This document shows positions 8,193 to 16,196 of a stretch of 42,840 nucleotides of DNA, one piece after another. Origin of the DNA: Polyangia bacterium. Its GTDB lineage: Bacteria > Myxococcota_A > Polyangia > Polyangiales > Sandaracinaceae. Location of the stretch: positions 1 through 42,840 of the forward strand of contig JAUHXR010000037.1 of assembly GCA_030426845.1 (NCBI GenBank), read 5' to 3'. How positions within the stretch are numbered: the first letter of the stretch is position 1; each line of letters begins with the position of its first letter. The translations under genes and the position numbers were made by a program. Under the pieces are notes generated by a model that had not been told where the DNA came from, made no database searches, and was given only the letters and a program-made list of their open reading frames with translations.

Positions 8193-9944
8193 TCAGATCG
8201 AGATGCTGCCCTTGCGGAAGTCGCTCTTGGCGAGGTGCACGTTGATGCACACCGCCTTGCCGGCGCGGCTCAGCGCCTTGGCCTCGTCGAGCGTCTCGTC
8301 GATCCTCGCCGGGTCGGTCAGCAGGAGACCCTTGCCTCCGTAGGCCTCGGCCACGTCGTGGTAGGGCGTCCGCACCAGGCACGTCCCGACGTCGTCACCC
8401 AGGAGGTCGACCTGGTCGCGCGCGATCTGCGCCCACGAGGCGTCCGTCCCGATGACCGCGATGGGCGCGAGCCCGTGGCGCGCGCAGGTGTCGAACTCGG
8501 CGAGGCTGTAGGCGGACGAGCCGTCGCCCCACACGAGCCAGACCTCGGCGTCGGGGCGCACGCAGGCCGCGCCCACCGCGAAGCCGCCGCCGACCCCGAG
8601 GGTCCCGTAGACGCCCGGGTCGAGCCAGGAGAGCGGCCGCCGCGGCTTGAGGATGTAGGCCCCGGTCGCGACGAAGTCGCCGCCGTCGGCCACGATCACC
8701 GAGTCGTCGGCCATCTTCTCCTCCATGCGCTGGAAGAAGTAGACCGGGTCGACCAGCTCGCCGTCCGACACCGCGGAGGCCGCGATCTCCTGATCGCGCG
8801 CGACCTCGCGCGCCCGCACCGCGTCGAACCAGCCCTCCCAGCGGCCGTCGTTCGAGCCCGTCATCTCGGCGAGCGCACGCAGGAACTCGGCCGGGTGCAT
8901 CTGCACCGCGATCTCGGGCCGGCGGTTCTTGCGGAGCTCCTCCGCGCTGAGGTTGGCGGAGACGACCGCGGTCTTGGAGCCGAACCCGCGTCCGTACTTC
9001 ATCCGGAAGTCGAACGGGAAGCCGCAGACGATCACCAGGTCGGCCTCCTTGAGCGCGCGGCCCCGCTTGTGCCTGAACTGGAGGGCGCTGTCGCGCCCCA
9101 GCAGCCCGCGCGCCGCGCCGCCGAGCCAGGTCGGCATGCCGAGCTTCTCCACCGCGGCCGCGAGGGACGGCGCGTCGTGGCAGCTCACCATGGTCTGGTT
9201 GCCGATCACCAGCGCCGGCCGCTCCGCGCGCCGCACGCGCTCGGCGACCTTCTCGAGCTTGGCGTCGATCTCGCGCGAGCTCGGGCCGGACGCGCGCCGT
9301 GTGGGTACCGGGAGCTCGATATGGGGCAGGTGGAATTGCTTGTAGAGGTGGCCCTTGAGGTAGAGGCCGAGCGCCTTGGCGGGGAGCCCCTCGGCGTTCT
9401 CGATGCCGCTCTCCGCGAAGTACCAGCCCTTCACGACCGACTCCGGGTAGAGCAGGTCCACCGGGACCTCGACGAAGACCGGCCCCGGCACGCCCTCCTG
9501 CGCGATCTCGAGGGCGCGGTGCACCGTCGGCCCGAGCGCGGGCACGGTGCTCACCGCGGTGGCCCACTTCACGGCCGACTTCATCAGCGCGATCTGGTCG
9601 ATGTCCTGCAGCGCGCCGCGCCCCTTGAGCATCGTGGCGGTCGCGCCGCCGAAGATGAGGAGCGGGGTCTGGGCGAGCTGCGCGTTCTTCACCGCGGTCA
9701 AGGTGTTGGTGACCCCGGGCCCGGCGGTGACGGCCGCGACGCCCGGCACCCCGGTCATCCGGGCGACCGCGTCGGCGGCGAAGACCGCGCTCGCCTCGTC
9801 CCGGACGTCCACCACGCGGATCCCGCGCCGCTTGGCCCCTACGAGGATAGGTGAGATGTGCCCGCCGCAGAGGGTGAACACGTGATCGATCCCGTGGCGG
9901 GAGAGCACCTCGCCGACGATGTCTCCGCCATGCTGTTCGGTCAT
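8193..9944 (-). CDS. Thiamine-diphosphate enzyme, HACL2/ILVBL-like (acetolactate-synthase family)
   Basis: A 583-residue enzyme with the three domains of the acetolactate-synthase/2-hydroxyacyl-CoA lyase family. The catalytic glutamate (E50, in VRDEAS) activates the cofactor. The metal/diphosphate site starts at GDGS (473-476). The usual second Asn of the GDG-NN motif is Asp501 (in GTDASW), as in human ILVBL/HACL2, where a GND segment occupies this place. Other shared features are the LALYLKG-like linker and the long [10 protein letters not shown] helix. HACL2 cleaves 2-hydroxyacyl-CoA in fatty-acid alpha-oxidation, so a similar carbon-carbon lyase is likely, although acetolactate synthesis is not excluded. 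It is last of four minus-strand genes, with 44 bases to the cyclase gene. The start at 9944 is chosen over one 36 bases upstream because it directly precedes the first conserved helix. Confidence 0.85.
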   Translation of the reverse strand: MTEQHGGDIVGEVLSRHGIDHVFTLCGGHISPILVGAKRRGIRVVDVRDEASAVFAADAVARMTGVPGVAAVTAGPGVTNTLTAVKNAQLAQTPLLIFGGATATMLKGRGALQDIDQIALMKSAVKWATAVSTVPALGPTVHRALEIAQEGVPGPVFVEVPVDLLYPESVVKGWYFAESGIENAEGLPAKALGLYLKGHLYKQFHLPHIELPVPTRRASGPSSREIDAKLEKVAERVRRAERPALVIGNQTMVSCHDAPSLAAAVEKLGMPTWLGGAARGLLGRDSALQFRHKRGRALKEADLVIVCGFPFDFRMKYGRGFGSKTAVVSANLSAEELRKNRRPEIAVQMHPAEFLRALAEMTGSNDGRWEGWFDAVRAREVARDQEIAASAVSDGELVDPVYFFQRMEEKMADDSVIVADGGDFVATGAYILKPRRPLSWLDPGVYGTLGVGGGFAVGAACVRPDAEVWLVWGDGSSAYSLAEFDTCARHGLAPIAVIGTDASWAQIARDQVDLLGDDVGTCLVRTPYHDVAEAYGGKGLLLTDPARIDETLDEAKALSRAGKAVCINVHLAKSDFRKGSISI

Positions 9945-9988
9945 GGCTCGCCATTCTGCCCGGACGCCTCGCGAGAGCAAGCGGCGAC

Positions 9989-11101
9989 TCAGGCGGGGCC
10001 GTCGACCGGCCCCGCGGGCGGCTCCCCCACCAGCCGGTCGCCGCCAGCCTCCTTGGCGCGGTACGCCAGCGCGTCGGCGCGCTGGATGAGCGGCCGCGCG
10101 AGATCGTCCTCACGCGCGAACGAGAGCCCCACCGACGCGGTGACCGGCAGGGCCTCGTCGTAGCGCTCGCCGACCGCCCGCACCGCCGCGACCACGCGCT
10201 CCGCCACCCGCCGAGCCTCCTCGGCCCGGGTGTCCGGCAAGAGGATCACGAACTCGTCGCCCCCGTAGCGGCCCGGCACGTCGACCTCGCGCGTGTGCCC
10301 GCCGAGCGCCTCGGCGATCGCGGTGAGGACCTCGTCGCCGCGGTGATGGCCGTGCTGGTCGTTGACCCGCTTGAAGCGGTCGAGGTCCACCATCAGGACC
10401 GCGAGCGGGCTGCCACGGCGCACGCGCGCGAGCTCCTCCTCGAGGCGCGCCATCAGGTGCCGCCGGTTGTAGAGCTGGGTGAGCGGGTCGCGCAGGCTCA
10501 GCTCCTCGAGCTTGCGGTTGAGCGCGCGCAGCTCCTCCTCGCGGCGGCGCGTCCGCGTGACGAGCACCCCGACGATCAGGGCCGAGGCGACGAGCAGGAT
10601 CGAGAAGAGCGTCACCGAGACGAGCGCGTCGATCAGCGGCGGCGTCCCCCCGGACCACGCGGGCGCGTCCGCGCCGTAGGGGACCAGCTCGAGCAGCTCG
10701 GCGAGCACGGTGCCGCCGTAAGCCAGCGCGGCGAGGACCGCGAGCCCGACGCCGACCTTCCGGCCGACGACCAGGATGTTCACGATCACCACGAAGAAGT
10801 AGATCGAGAGCAGCATCGTGGAGACCGACCCGAGGCGGTGGACCAGGAAGGTGATCGCCGCCACGTCGAGCACGCCGCCGAGGTAGGAGCGGAGCTGCCC
10901 GCCCGTCCAGCCTCGCCAGATCATGAGCTGGCCGACGAGCGCGGCGCCGAGGTAGAGCGCGAGCAGCCAGCGGTGGGCGGCGAAGCGCGGGTACGCGATG
11001 GGCATGAGCACCAGGACGGCGAGCCCGAGCGCCACTCGGCTCCACCCGGCGACGAGCTGCATGCGGTCCCGCTCGCGCGCGGAGCTCGGTCCTTCGCTCA
11101 T
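9989..11101 (-). CDS. Membrane-bound diguanylate cyclase (GGDEF)
   Basis: A 370-residue protein with about six transmembrane helices in residues 17-182, a short coiled-coil linker (185-203), and a complete GGDEF domain (204-360). DPLTQLYNRR opens the domain, and the GGDEF active site is at 280-284 within RYGGDEF. The product-inhibition I-site RxxD is at 271-274, five residues before the active site, as in PleD. The enzyme should therefore make cyclic di-GMP from GTP and be feedback-inhibited. The membrane part resembles MASE-type sensor regions but I cannot name it, so its signal is unknown. It lies between the ligase and HACL2-like genes on the same strand, which may be accidental. Confidence 0.92.
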   Translation of the reverse strand: MSEGPSSARERDRMQLVAGWSRVALGLAVLVLMPIAYPRFAAHRWLLALYLGAALVGQLMIWRGWTGGQLRSYLGGVLDVAAITFLVHRLGSVSTMLLSIYFFVVIVNILVVGRKVGVGLAVLAALAYGGTVLAELLELVPYGADAPAWSGGTPPLIDALVSVTLFSILLVASALIVGVLVTRTRRREEELRALNRKLEELSLRDPLTQLYNRRHLMARLEEELARVRRGSPLAVLMVDLDRFKRVNDQHGHHRGDEVLTAIAEALGGHTREVDVPGRYGGDEFVILLPDTRAEEARRVAERVVAAVRAVGERYDEALPVTASVGLSFAREDDLARPLIQRADALAYRAKEAGGDRLVGEPPAGPVDGPA

Positions 11102-11149
11102 CCCCTCGATCCCGACCTGTGAGGGTACCAGGCCGCGACGCGGTCGTGA

Positions 11150-12229
11150 TCAGGCGCCGAAGATCTGCGAGAGGTCGAACGGCGGCGTCACGTCGAGCTG
11201 ATCGAAGCCGCAGTCCGCGGGCCGCTTGTCGGGCCGCCACCTCAGGAAGGTCGCGGTGTGCCGGAAGCGGCCGTGCTGGACGTGATCGTACTTCACCTCC
11301 GCCACCCGCTCGACCCGCAGCGGCACCCAGGAGAGGTCCTTGCCTGCGCTCCAGCGACTCGTCATCCCCGGCCGGCGCTCGTCGGTGACCTCCTCCTCCG
11401 CCCAGCTCGCCCAGGGGTGCCCCTCGAGCGCGCCCTCGCGGAGCGGCGCGAGCTCCTCCACCAACCTCGCGCGCTCCTCCATCTTGAACGAGCTGGTGAC
11501 CCCCAGGTGCTGGAGCCGCCCGTCGGCGTCGTAGAGACCGAGCAGGAGCGAGCCGACCAGCGTGCCCGGCCCCTTCTTGTGCCACCGGAAGCCGCCCACC
11601 GCGACGTCGGCCGTGCGGGCGTGCTTCACCTTGCGCATCGCGCGCTTCTTGGGCTGGTAGGTCAGCGCGATCGGCTTGGCCATCACCCCGTCGAGGCCGG
11701 CCCCCTCGAACCGCGTGAACCACTCGCGCGCCACCGCCAGGTCGCGCGTCATCGGCGTCACGAAGAGCGGCGAGGACGCGTCCGCGAGCGCGTCCTCGAG
11801 GCACCGCCGGCGCTCGAGCTGCGGCCGCTCGCGCAGGTCCTCGCCCCCGAGCGCAAGCAGGTCGAAGGCCACGAACCCGGCCGGTGTCTCCTCCGCGAGC
11901 CGCGCGACCCGCGACCGCGCGGGGTGGATCCGCTGCTGCAGCGCGGAGAAGTCGAGCGCCCCGTCGCGCGCGATCACCAGCTCACCGTCGAGCACGCAGC
12001 GCGCGGGGAGCATCGCGAGGAGCGGCGCCTCGAGCTCGGGGAAGTAGCGGAGCATCGGCTTCTTGTCGCGGCTCTGGAGGTAGAGCTCGCCGCCCTCGCG
12101 GAACACGAGCGTGCGGAAGCCGTCCCACTTGGGCTCGAACAGCCAGCCCTCGGCGTCGGCGGGCAGCTCGCCGGCCTTGGCCAGCATCGGCTCGAGCGGG
12201 GGACCGAAGGGCAGCTCGGAGATGGGCAT
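11150..12229 (-). CDS. ligC: ATP-dependent DNA ligase, LigC type
   Basis: A 359-residue ligase. Its length and layout match mycobacterial LigC: a nucleotidyltransferase domain followed by an OB fold, with no polymerase or nuclease domain. The adenylated lysine is K34 in EPKWDGFR. Later motifs include VLDGELV, FVAFDLLAL, DGVMAK and MRKVKHARTADV. It seals nicks in repair (non-homologous end joining back-up or base excision repair in relatives). No Ku or LigD-polymerase gene is visible nearby. GAGGAG lies 4 bases upstream of the ATG at 12229, and the stop of the ABC ATPase gene is 20 bases upstream. The two are therefore probably co-transcribed. Confidence 0.9.
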   Translation of the reverse strand: MPISELPFGPPLEPMLAKAGELPADAEGWLFEPKWDGFRTLVFREGGELYLQSRDKKPMLRYFPELEAPLLAMLPARCVLDGELVIARDGALDFSALQQRIHPARSRVARLAEETPAGFVAFDLLALGGEDLRERPQLERRRCLEDALADASSPLFVTPMTRDLAVAREWFTRFEGAGLDGVMAKPIALTYQPKKRAMRKVKHARTADVAVGGFRWHKKGPGTLVGSLLLGLYDADGRLQHLGVTSSFKMEERARLVEELAPLREGALEGHPWASWAEEEVTDERRPGMTSRWSAGKDLSWVPLRVERVAEVKYDHVQHGRFRHTATFLRWRPDKRPADCGFDQLDVTPPFDLSQIFGA

Positions 12230-12249
12230 CGCGCTCCTCGTCGAACGGA

Positions 12250-13032
12250 TCAGGTGGCAGGGGGGAGCCCGCTCGGGCGGCTCGGGCGGGTCTTGGCGGT
12301 GAGCTCGGACGCGCGCCGGAACGGCGCCACCCGCGGGTCGTCCCACGCGCGGAGCACCTCGGGCGGGCCGACCTTGACCACCTTGCCACCGTGGATGAGC
12401 GCGAGGCGCTCGCTCTTCTCGAACGCGCTCTGCATGTGGTGGGTCACCACCACGGTGGTGATGCCGAGGTTCTTGCGGAGCGAGCCGAGCAGCCGGTAGA
12501 CGCGCGTCACGTTGATCGGGTCGAGGCCCTCGGTCGGCTCGTCGTAGAGCACGACCTCCGGGTGCATCGCGACCGCGCGCGCGAGCGCGACCCGCTTGCG
12601 CATCCCGCCCGACAGATCGGCGGGCCACATGTGCTCGATGCCCGGCAGGTCGACGGCCGCGAGGGACTCCGCAACCCGCTCGCGGATCTGCGCCTCGCTC
12701 ATGACCCGTTGTTCGCGGAGCGCGTACGCGACGTTGTCGAGCACGGAGGCCGAGTCGAAGAGCGCCCCCTCCTGGAAGAGCATGCCCACGCGCCGCCGTA
12801 CGTCCATCCACTGACGCTCGGTGAACCGCGTCACGTCCTGCCCGTCGAAGGCGATCGTGCCTGCGTCGGCGCGCATGAGGCCGATGAGGTGCTTGAGGAG
12901 CACGCTCTTGCCGCAGCCCGACTCGCCGATGATCGTCAGGTGCTCGCCGGCGTGGATGTCGAGGTCGAGCCCGTCGAGGACGAGCTGTCCGTCGAGGCGC
13001 TTGGTGAGCCCGCGGATCTCGAAGAGCGGCAC
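12250..13032 (-). CDS. mlaF: ABC transporter ATPase, MlaF/Mkl type
   Basis: A 260-residue cytoplasmic ATPase with Walker A GESGCGKS (36-43), Q-loop Gln87, signature LSGGM (140-144), Walker B ending in DEP and switch His198. The segment LFQEGALFDSASVLDNV is characteristic of the MlaF/Ttg2A/Mkl group, which drives phospholipid or sterol transport with a permease (MlaE) and an MCE protein (MlaD). Neither partner is within this window, so they are presumably elsewhere. The GTG at 13032 is chosen as start because it directly begins the conserved FEIRGL strand. The ATG at 13182 would run into the divergent acetyltransferase gene. It is first of the four-gene minus-strand run. Confidence 0.9.
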   Translation of the reverse strand: MPLFEIRGLTKRLDGQLVLDGLDLDIHAGEHLTIIGESGCGKSVLLKHLIGLMRADAGTIAFDGQDVTRFTERQWMDVRRRVGMLFQEGALFDSASVLDNVAYALREQRVMSEAQIRERVAESLAAVDLPGIEHMWPADLSGGMRKRVALARAVAMHPEVVLYDEPTEGLDPINVTRVYRLLGSLRKNLGITTVVVTHHMQSAFEKSERLALIHGGKVVKVGPPEVLRAWDDPRVAPFRRASELTAKTRPSRPSGLPPAT

Positions 13033-13060
13033 ACGACTAGGTAGCACGGGGCGGCCCGGT

Positions 13061-13108
13061 CGGGTCGACCGCGGACGGGGTTGACCGAGGGCGGGGTTGA
13101 CCGAGGGC
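13061..13108. repeat. 16-bp tandem repeat in divergent intergenic region
   Basis: Two perfect 16-base copies (13077-13092 and 13093-13108, unit starting GGGGTTGACCG) are preceded by a diverged copy at 13061-13076 that keeps about 12 positions. The array fills half of the 100-base gap between the starts of the divergent ABC ATPase and acetyltransferase genes. It could be an operator carrying spaced TTGACC half-sites, or simple slippage. Confidence 0.7.
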
Positions 13109-13132
13109 GGGGGGCCCACCGAAGCTGAAGTC

Positions 13133-13561
13133 ATGAGCCTGTCGTGGATCGCGGAGTCGAACCCGGAGTGGGACGAGGACAAGGCGCGGGTCGTCGCGGG
13201 TGCGCCCGACGGCGTGTTCGACAGCCGGTATCGAGACCTGCCCCGCGGCTCGCTCGCGCCGGGCGAGTGGTGGCGCGTGGAGCAGGACGGCCGGACCGTC
13301 GGCTACGGCTGGCTCGACGTGAACTGGGGTGACGCGGAGATCCTGCTCGCCACCGACCCCGGGCACCGCCGCCAGGGGGTCGGGAGCTTCGCCCTCACCC
13401 ACCTCGAGCAAGAGGCCGCGGCGCGCGGGCTGCGCTACCTCACCAACGTCGTGCGCCCCACCCACCCCGAGGCGGACGTGGTGCGCGCCTGGCTGGTGAA
13501 GCGCGGGTTCGAGCCGTCCCCCGATGGCCGCCTCCTCCGCGCGGTCGTCCCGCGGCCCTGA
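13133..13561 (+). CDS. GNAT-family N-acetyltransferase
   Basis: A 142-residue cytoplasmic protein with the GNAT core. A strand GYGWLDVNW precedes the acetyl-CoA binding loop RRQGVGS (79-85), followed by the ALTHLEQEA helix and a terminal [10 protein letters not shown] strand typical of the fold. It should transfer an acetyl group from acetyl-CoA to an amine on a protein or small molecule. The substrate cannot be inferred. The ATG at 13133 has only a weak ribosome site. An upstream in-frame start at 13097 would add a disordered Gly-rich stretch encoded partly by the tandem repeat, so I rejected it. Confidence 0.85.
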   Translation: MSLSWIAESNPEWDEDKARVVAGAPDGVFDSRYRDLPRGSLAPGEWWRVEQDGRTVGYGWLDVNWGDAEILLATDPGHRRQGVGSFALTHLEQEAAARGLRYLTNVVRPTHPEADVVRAWLVKRGFEPSPDGRLLRAVVPRP

Positions 13562-13573
13562 CACCCGACGCGC

Positions 13574-13620
13574 CCCAGCGGACGCGCTGCCCCTGATGCG
13601 CTGCCCGCCGAAGCGCTGGG
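13574..13620 (+). terminator. Possible hairpin terminator after acetyltransferase gene
   Basis: CCCAGCG (13574-13580) and CGCTGGG (13614-13620) are exact inverted copies. The loop between them carries two repeated GCGCTGC segments that could form alternative pairs. The site lies 12 bases after the stop of the acetyltransferase gene and before the next start. There is no T run, so intrinsic termination would be weak. Confidence 0.35.
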
Positions 13621-13657
13621 CCTGACGCGGCCGGCCGGCTCGCGTAGGATCGCCCCG

Positions 13658-14548
13658 ATGTGGTCTCCCTTCGTTTGGCGCTCGGCGACGTGCGCCGGGG
13701 TCCTGGTCGCCGCCGCGCTGACGGCGAGCCCCACGCAGGCGCAAGGAGACCCGACGCCGACCCCCGATGTCCCGATGCAGCAGGGGGCGAGCGCCGAAGC
13801 CCGCGCGAGCTTCGACGACGCCACCCAGGCGTTCGAGGTCGGCGACTACGCGCGCGCCGCGGCCGGGTTCCGCCGGGCCTACGAGCTCACCACTCACCCC
13901 GACCTCCTCTACAACGTCTACACCTCGCTCGAGCGGCTCAGCGGGCGCGAGGAGGAGGCGGCCGAGGCGCTGTCGCAGTACCTCGATCGAGGTGAGGTCC
14001 CGGCCGAGCGCCGGCCCGCGCTCGAGGCCCGGCTGGCCCGGCTCCAGGCGAGAGCGGCCGAGGCGCGCGCGGCCGAGGCGGAGCGAGCCCGGGCGGAGGC
14101 GGAGCGAGAGCGCCAGGCCGCCGAGCGGGCCGCGGCCGAGCGGGCCGCCGCGGAGCAGGCCGCCGCCGAGCGGGCGCGTCGAGCGCAGCAGGCGGAGTCG
14201 AGCGGCGGGGTCCACCCGGCGTCGATCGGCGTGCTCGTCGGCGCGGGCGTGCTCCTCGCCAACTTCGGCGTGTTCGCGGCCCTGAGCGAGGTCGAGGACG
14301 ACCGGCTCGCGAGCGAGTGTGGCGTCGATCGCCCGGACCGCGCGTGCACGCGCGACGAGGTCGCGACGCTCGAGGCCTACAACCTCGTGGCCGACGTGAG
14401 CTGGATCGCCGGTGCGGCCGCCGGTGTGGCCGGGCTGATCCTCCTGCTCGCGCTGCCCGCAGAGACGGACGGCGACAGCGACGAGGTCACCCTCCTCCCC
14501 TGGGCCACGCCCCAGGCAGCGGGGGTCAGCCTCGGGGGGCGGCTGTGA
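13658..14548 (+). CDS. TPR envelope protein with Ala/Glu/Arg coiled coil
   Basis: A 296-residue exported protein. The signal peptide ends near TQAQ (residue 30). Residues about 45-105 form tetratricopeptide-like helices (FEVGDYARAAAGFRRAYEL and a partner helix) that usually bind proteins. Residues about 120-185 are an Ala/Glu/Arg repeat (ERARAEAER, ERAAAERAAAEQ) that should form a long coiled coil. The C-terminal part contains two hydrophobic segments (about 188-208 and 250-270) flanking a Cys-containing loop. The family is common in myxobacteria but has no assigned role. Its stop overlaps the start of the next lipoprotein gene by 4 bases (GTGA), so the two are translationally coupled. A related protein lies at 37444-38259. 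Confidence 0.8.
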   Translation: MWSPFVWRSATCAGVLVAAALTASPTQAQGDPTPTPDVPMQQGASAEARASFDDATQAFEVGDYARAAAGFRRAYELTTHPDLLYNVYTSLERLSGREEEAAEALSQYLDRGEVPAERRPALEARLARLQARAAEARAAEAERARAEAERERQAAERAAAERAAAEQAAAERARRAQQAESSGGVHPASIGVLVGAGVLLANFGVFAALSEVEDDRLASECGVDRPDRACTRDEVATLEAYNLVADVSWIAGAAAGVAGLILLLALPAETDGDSDEVTLLPWATPQAAGVSLGGRL

Positions 14549-15411
14549 GGCGGCTCGCCTGCGTCACGGCGGCGCTCTGCGTCGCCGGCTGCTCGATCGT
14601 GAACGACCCCGCGCGCCACCGGGTGGGACCGGACGGCGCGCTCCCCGACGCGGGCACGGAGGCCGGAACCGACGCGGGCACGGAAGCCGGAACCGACGCT
14701 GGCCCGGGCGCCGACGCCGGGCCACCCGACGGTGGGCCGCCCACGGTCTCGCTCGCGGAGATCTGCGTGACGCTGGCGCAGCGCTTCTGCGCGGGCGCGC
14801 CGAGCTGCTGCACCGACGGCGCGGCCGACTTCAGCGACTGCAACCGCCAGATGCTCGACGCCTGCCAGCTCGTCTACAACGCCGCGGACTTCCCCGACGT
14901 CGTCACCTACGACCCGGTCGCGGGCGCGGCGCTCCTCGCCGAGGGGGAGCGCTACCTCATGGCATGCGACCCGGACGGCCTCGCGAGCTGGCTCAACCGG
15001 CGCGACGGCTTCTTCGACGCGGTCCGCGGCACCATCGCAGGAGGCGAAACGTGCACGCCGGCGAGCATGGACGAGGAGGACTACATCTACGCCGTCTTGA
15101 GCTGCGCGCAGCCCGGGCAGGTCTGCCGACCGAACGGCGGGACGGGCACCTGGAGCTGCCGCAGCCAGGGCGCGGCGGGCGACATCTGCTACTTCGGGTT
15201 CGAGTGCACCGACGGGCGGTGCGAGCGCCCGGGCGTGGTGTCGGCCGAGGGCACCTGCGGCGCCGGCGAGGCGAACGGAGAGCGCTGCCGGGGGAGCGAC
15301 GAGTGCGCGTCCTACGCCTGCGTGGGCAACAACCTCCTCGGTCCGGTGCTCAGCCGCCACGAGTGCACGGCGCTGGACGCGAACGCCGCGTTCTGCCGCT
15401 ACGCGATGTGA
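14545..15411 (+). CDS. Cys-rich lipoprotein with DAG linker
   Basis: A 288-residue lipoprotein starting with GTG at 14545. The signal peptide ends in the lipobox VAGC (Cys16). A linker of repeated DAGTEAGT units (about 35-60) follows, then a Cys-rich domain of about 220 residues. It includes CAGAPSCC, CRPNGGTG, GFECTDGRCE and SDECASYAC, spaced like short disulfide-rich modules. It is likely displayed outside the cell or in the periplasm as a partner of the overlapping TPR protein. The first half (ICVTLAQRFCAGAPSCC) resembles a recurrent N-terminal segment of myxobacterial lipoproteins. No function is known. Confidence 0.8.
   Translation: MRRLACVTAALCVAGCSIVNDPARHRVGPDGALPDAGTEAGTDAGTEAGTDAGPGADAGPPDGGPPTVSLAEICVTLAQRFCAGAPSCCTDGAADFSDCNRQMLDACQLVYNAADFPDVVTYDPVAGAALLAEGERYLMACDPDGLASWLNRRDGFFDAVRGTIAGGETCTPASMDEEDYIYAVLSCAQPGQVCRPNGGTGTWSCRSQGAAGDICYFGFECTDGRCERPGVVSAEGTCGAGEANGERCRGSDECASYACVGNNLLGPVLSRHECTALDANAAFCRYAM
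14647..14694 (+). repeat. 24-bp in-frame tandem repeat (DAGTEAGT)
   Basis: Two copies of a 24-base unit (14647-14670 and 14671-14694) differ at one base, and a partial third copy starts at 14695. They encode the Asp-Ala-Gly-Thr-Glu-Ala-Gly-Thr spacer of the lipoprotein. The high identity suggests recent slippage that lengthens the linker between lipid anchor and folded domain. Confidence 0.85.
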
Positions 15412-15435
15412 CGCGGCGGCCAGAGCCCCGGCGCC

Positions 15436-16083
15436 TCAGAAGGCGTCGGGGACGAGGGTGATCGGGGCCGGTCCGTCGAGCGCCACCGGCCGCAGCAGCC
15501 GGGCGCGCAGCTCGTCGGCCCGCGGCAGGTCCCGGCTACGGAGCGCCTCGAAGAGGGCCTCCGCGTACCGCGCCGCGAGCGCGCAGTCGAACCGGCACGG
15601 GTCGAAGGGCACGAGCGCCTCACGCCGCGGCAGCAGCACGTTGAGGCGACCGAGCGTCCGCGCCGAGCGACCGAGCGCGTCCTCGACCATGACGTAGCGC
15701 TCCGACGCCTCGCCGCCGCCCGCGCGGGTCGTCACGCCGCGCGCCACCCGCGCGAGGAACGCGTCGACGCAGCAGGCCGGGTACCCGAGCCGACGGCCGA
15801 GCTCGCGGTGAGCCGCGAGCGCCTCCGCGTCCGGCGCCCGCCGGGCCGCGCCGGGGCGCACCGGCTCCTCCACCTCGGCGAGCGCGCGCGCGTCCTCGGC
15901 GCGGCGCGCCACGTAGATCAGCCCGCCCACCACCTCGACGGCCAGGCCCCTGGCGCGCCAGCGACGGGCCGCCGCCTCCGCCTGGGTCGCGGGCACCTGG
16001 ATCCGCAGCGCTGGCTTGATGCCCGCCGAGAGCGCCAGCCGCTCGAGCGCCGGTCCGTCGCCGCGATAGGAAGGCCCCGCCAC
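15436..16083 (-). CDS. DUF483-like protein
   Basis: A 215-residue protein if the GTG at 16083 is the start; GTG at 16152 would add 23 polar residues. The diagnostic segment is ELGRRLGYPACCVDAFL, with a GYPxCC pair of cysteines as in DUF483 proteins. A later FDPCRFDC segment adds two more cysteines, so the four may bind a metal or iron-sulfur cluster (inference). The N-terminal half has an alpha/beta rhythm, with a helix-rich C-terminus ending LVPDAF. No signal peptide is seen. It diverges from glnS over about 110 bases. The function is unknown. Confidence 0.7.
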   Translation of the reverse strand: MAGPSYRGDGPALERLALSAGIKPALRIQVPATQAEAAARRWRARGLAVEVVGGLIYVARRAEDARALAEVEEPVRPGAARRAPDAEALAAHRELGRRLGYPACCVDAFLARVARGVTTRAGGGEASERYVMVEDALGRSARTLGRLNVLLPRREALVPFDPCRFDCALAARYAEALFEALRSRDLPRADELRARLLRPVALDGPAPITLVPDAF

Positions 16084-16196
16084 CCCAGAGGTATCTCGCG
16101 CCGGCGAGCGCCCGTCGAGGGGCCGTCGGGCCCGGCCGTCCGCGCCGGCCACGCGGCGGGATGACGGAGGGAGGCGCGTGAGCTATCCGCTCCCGG

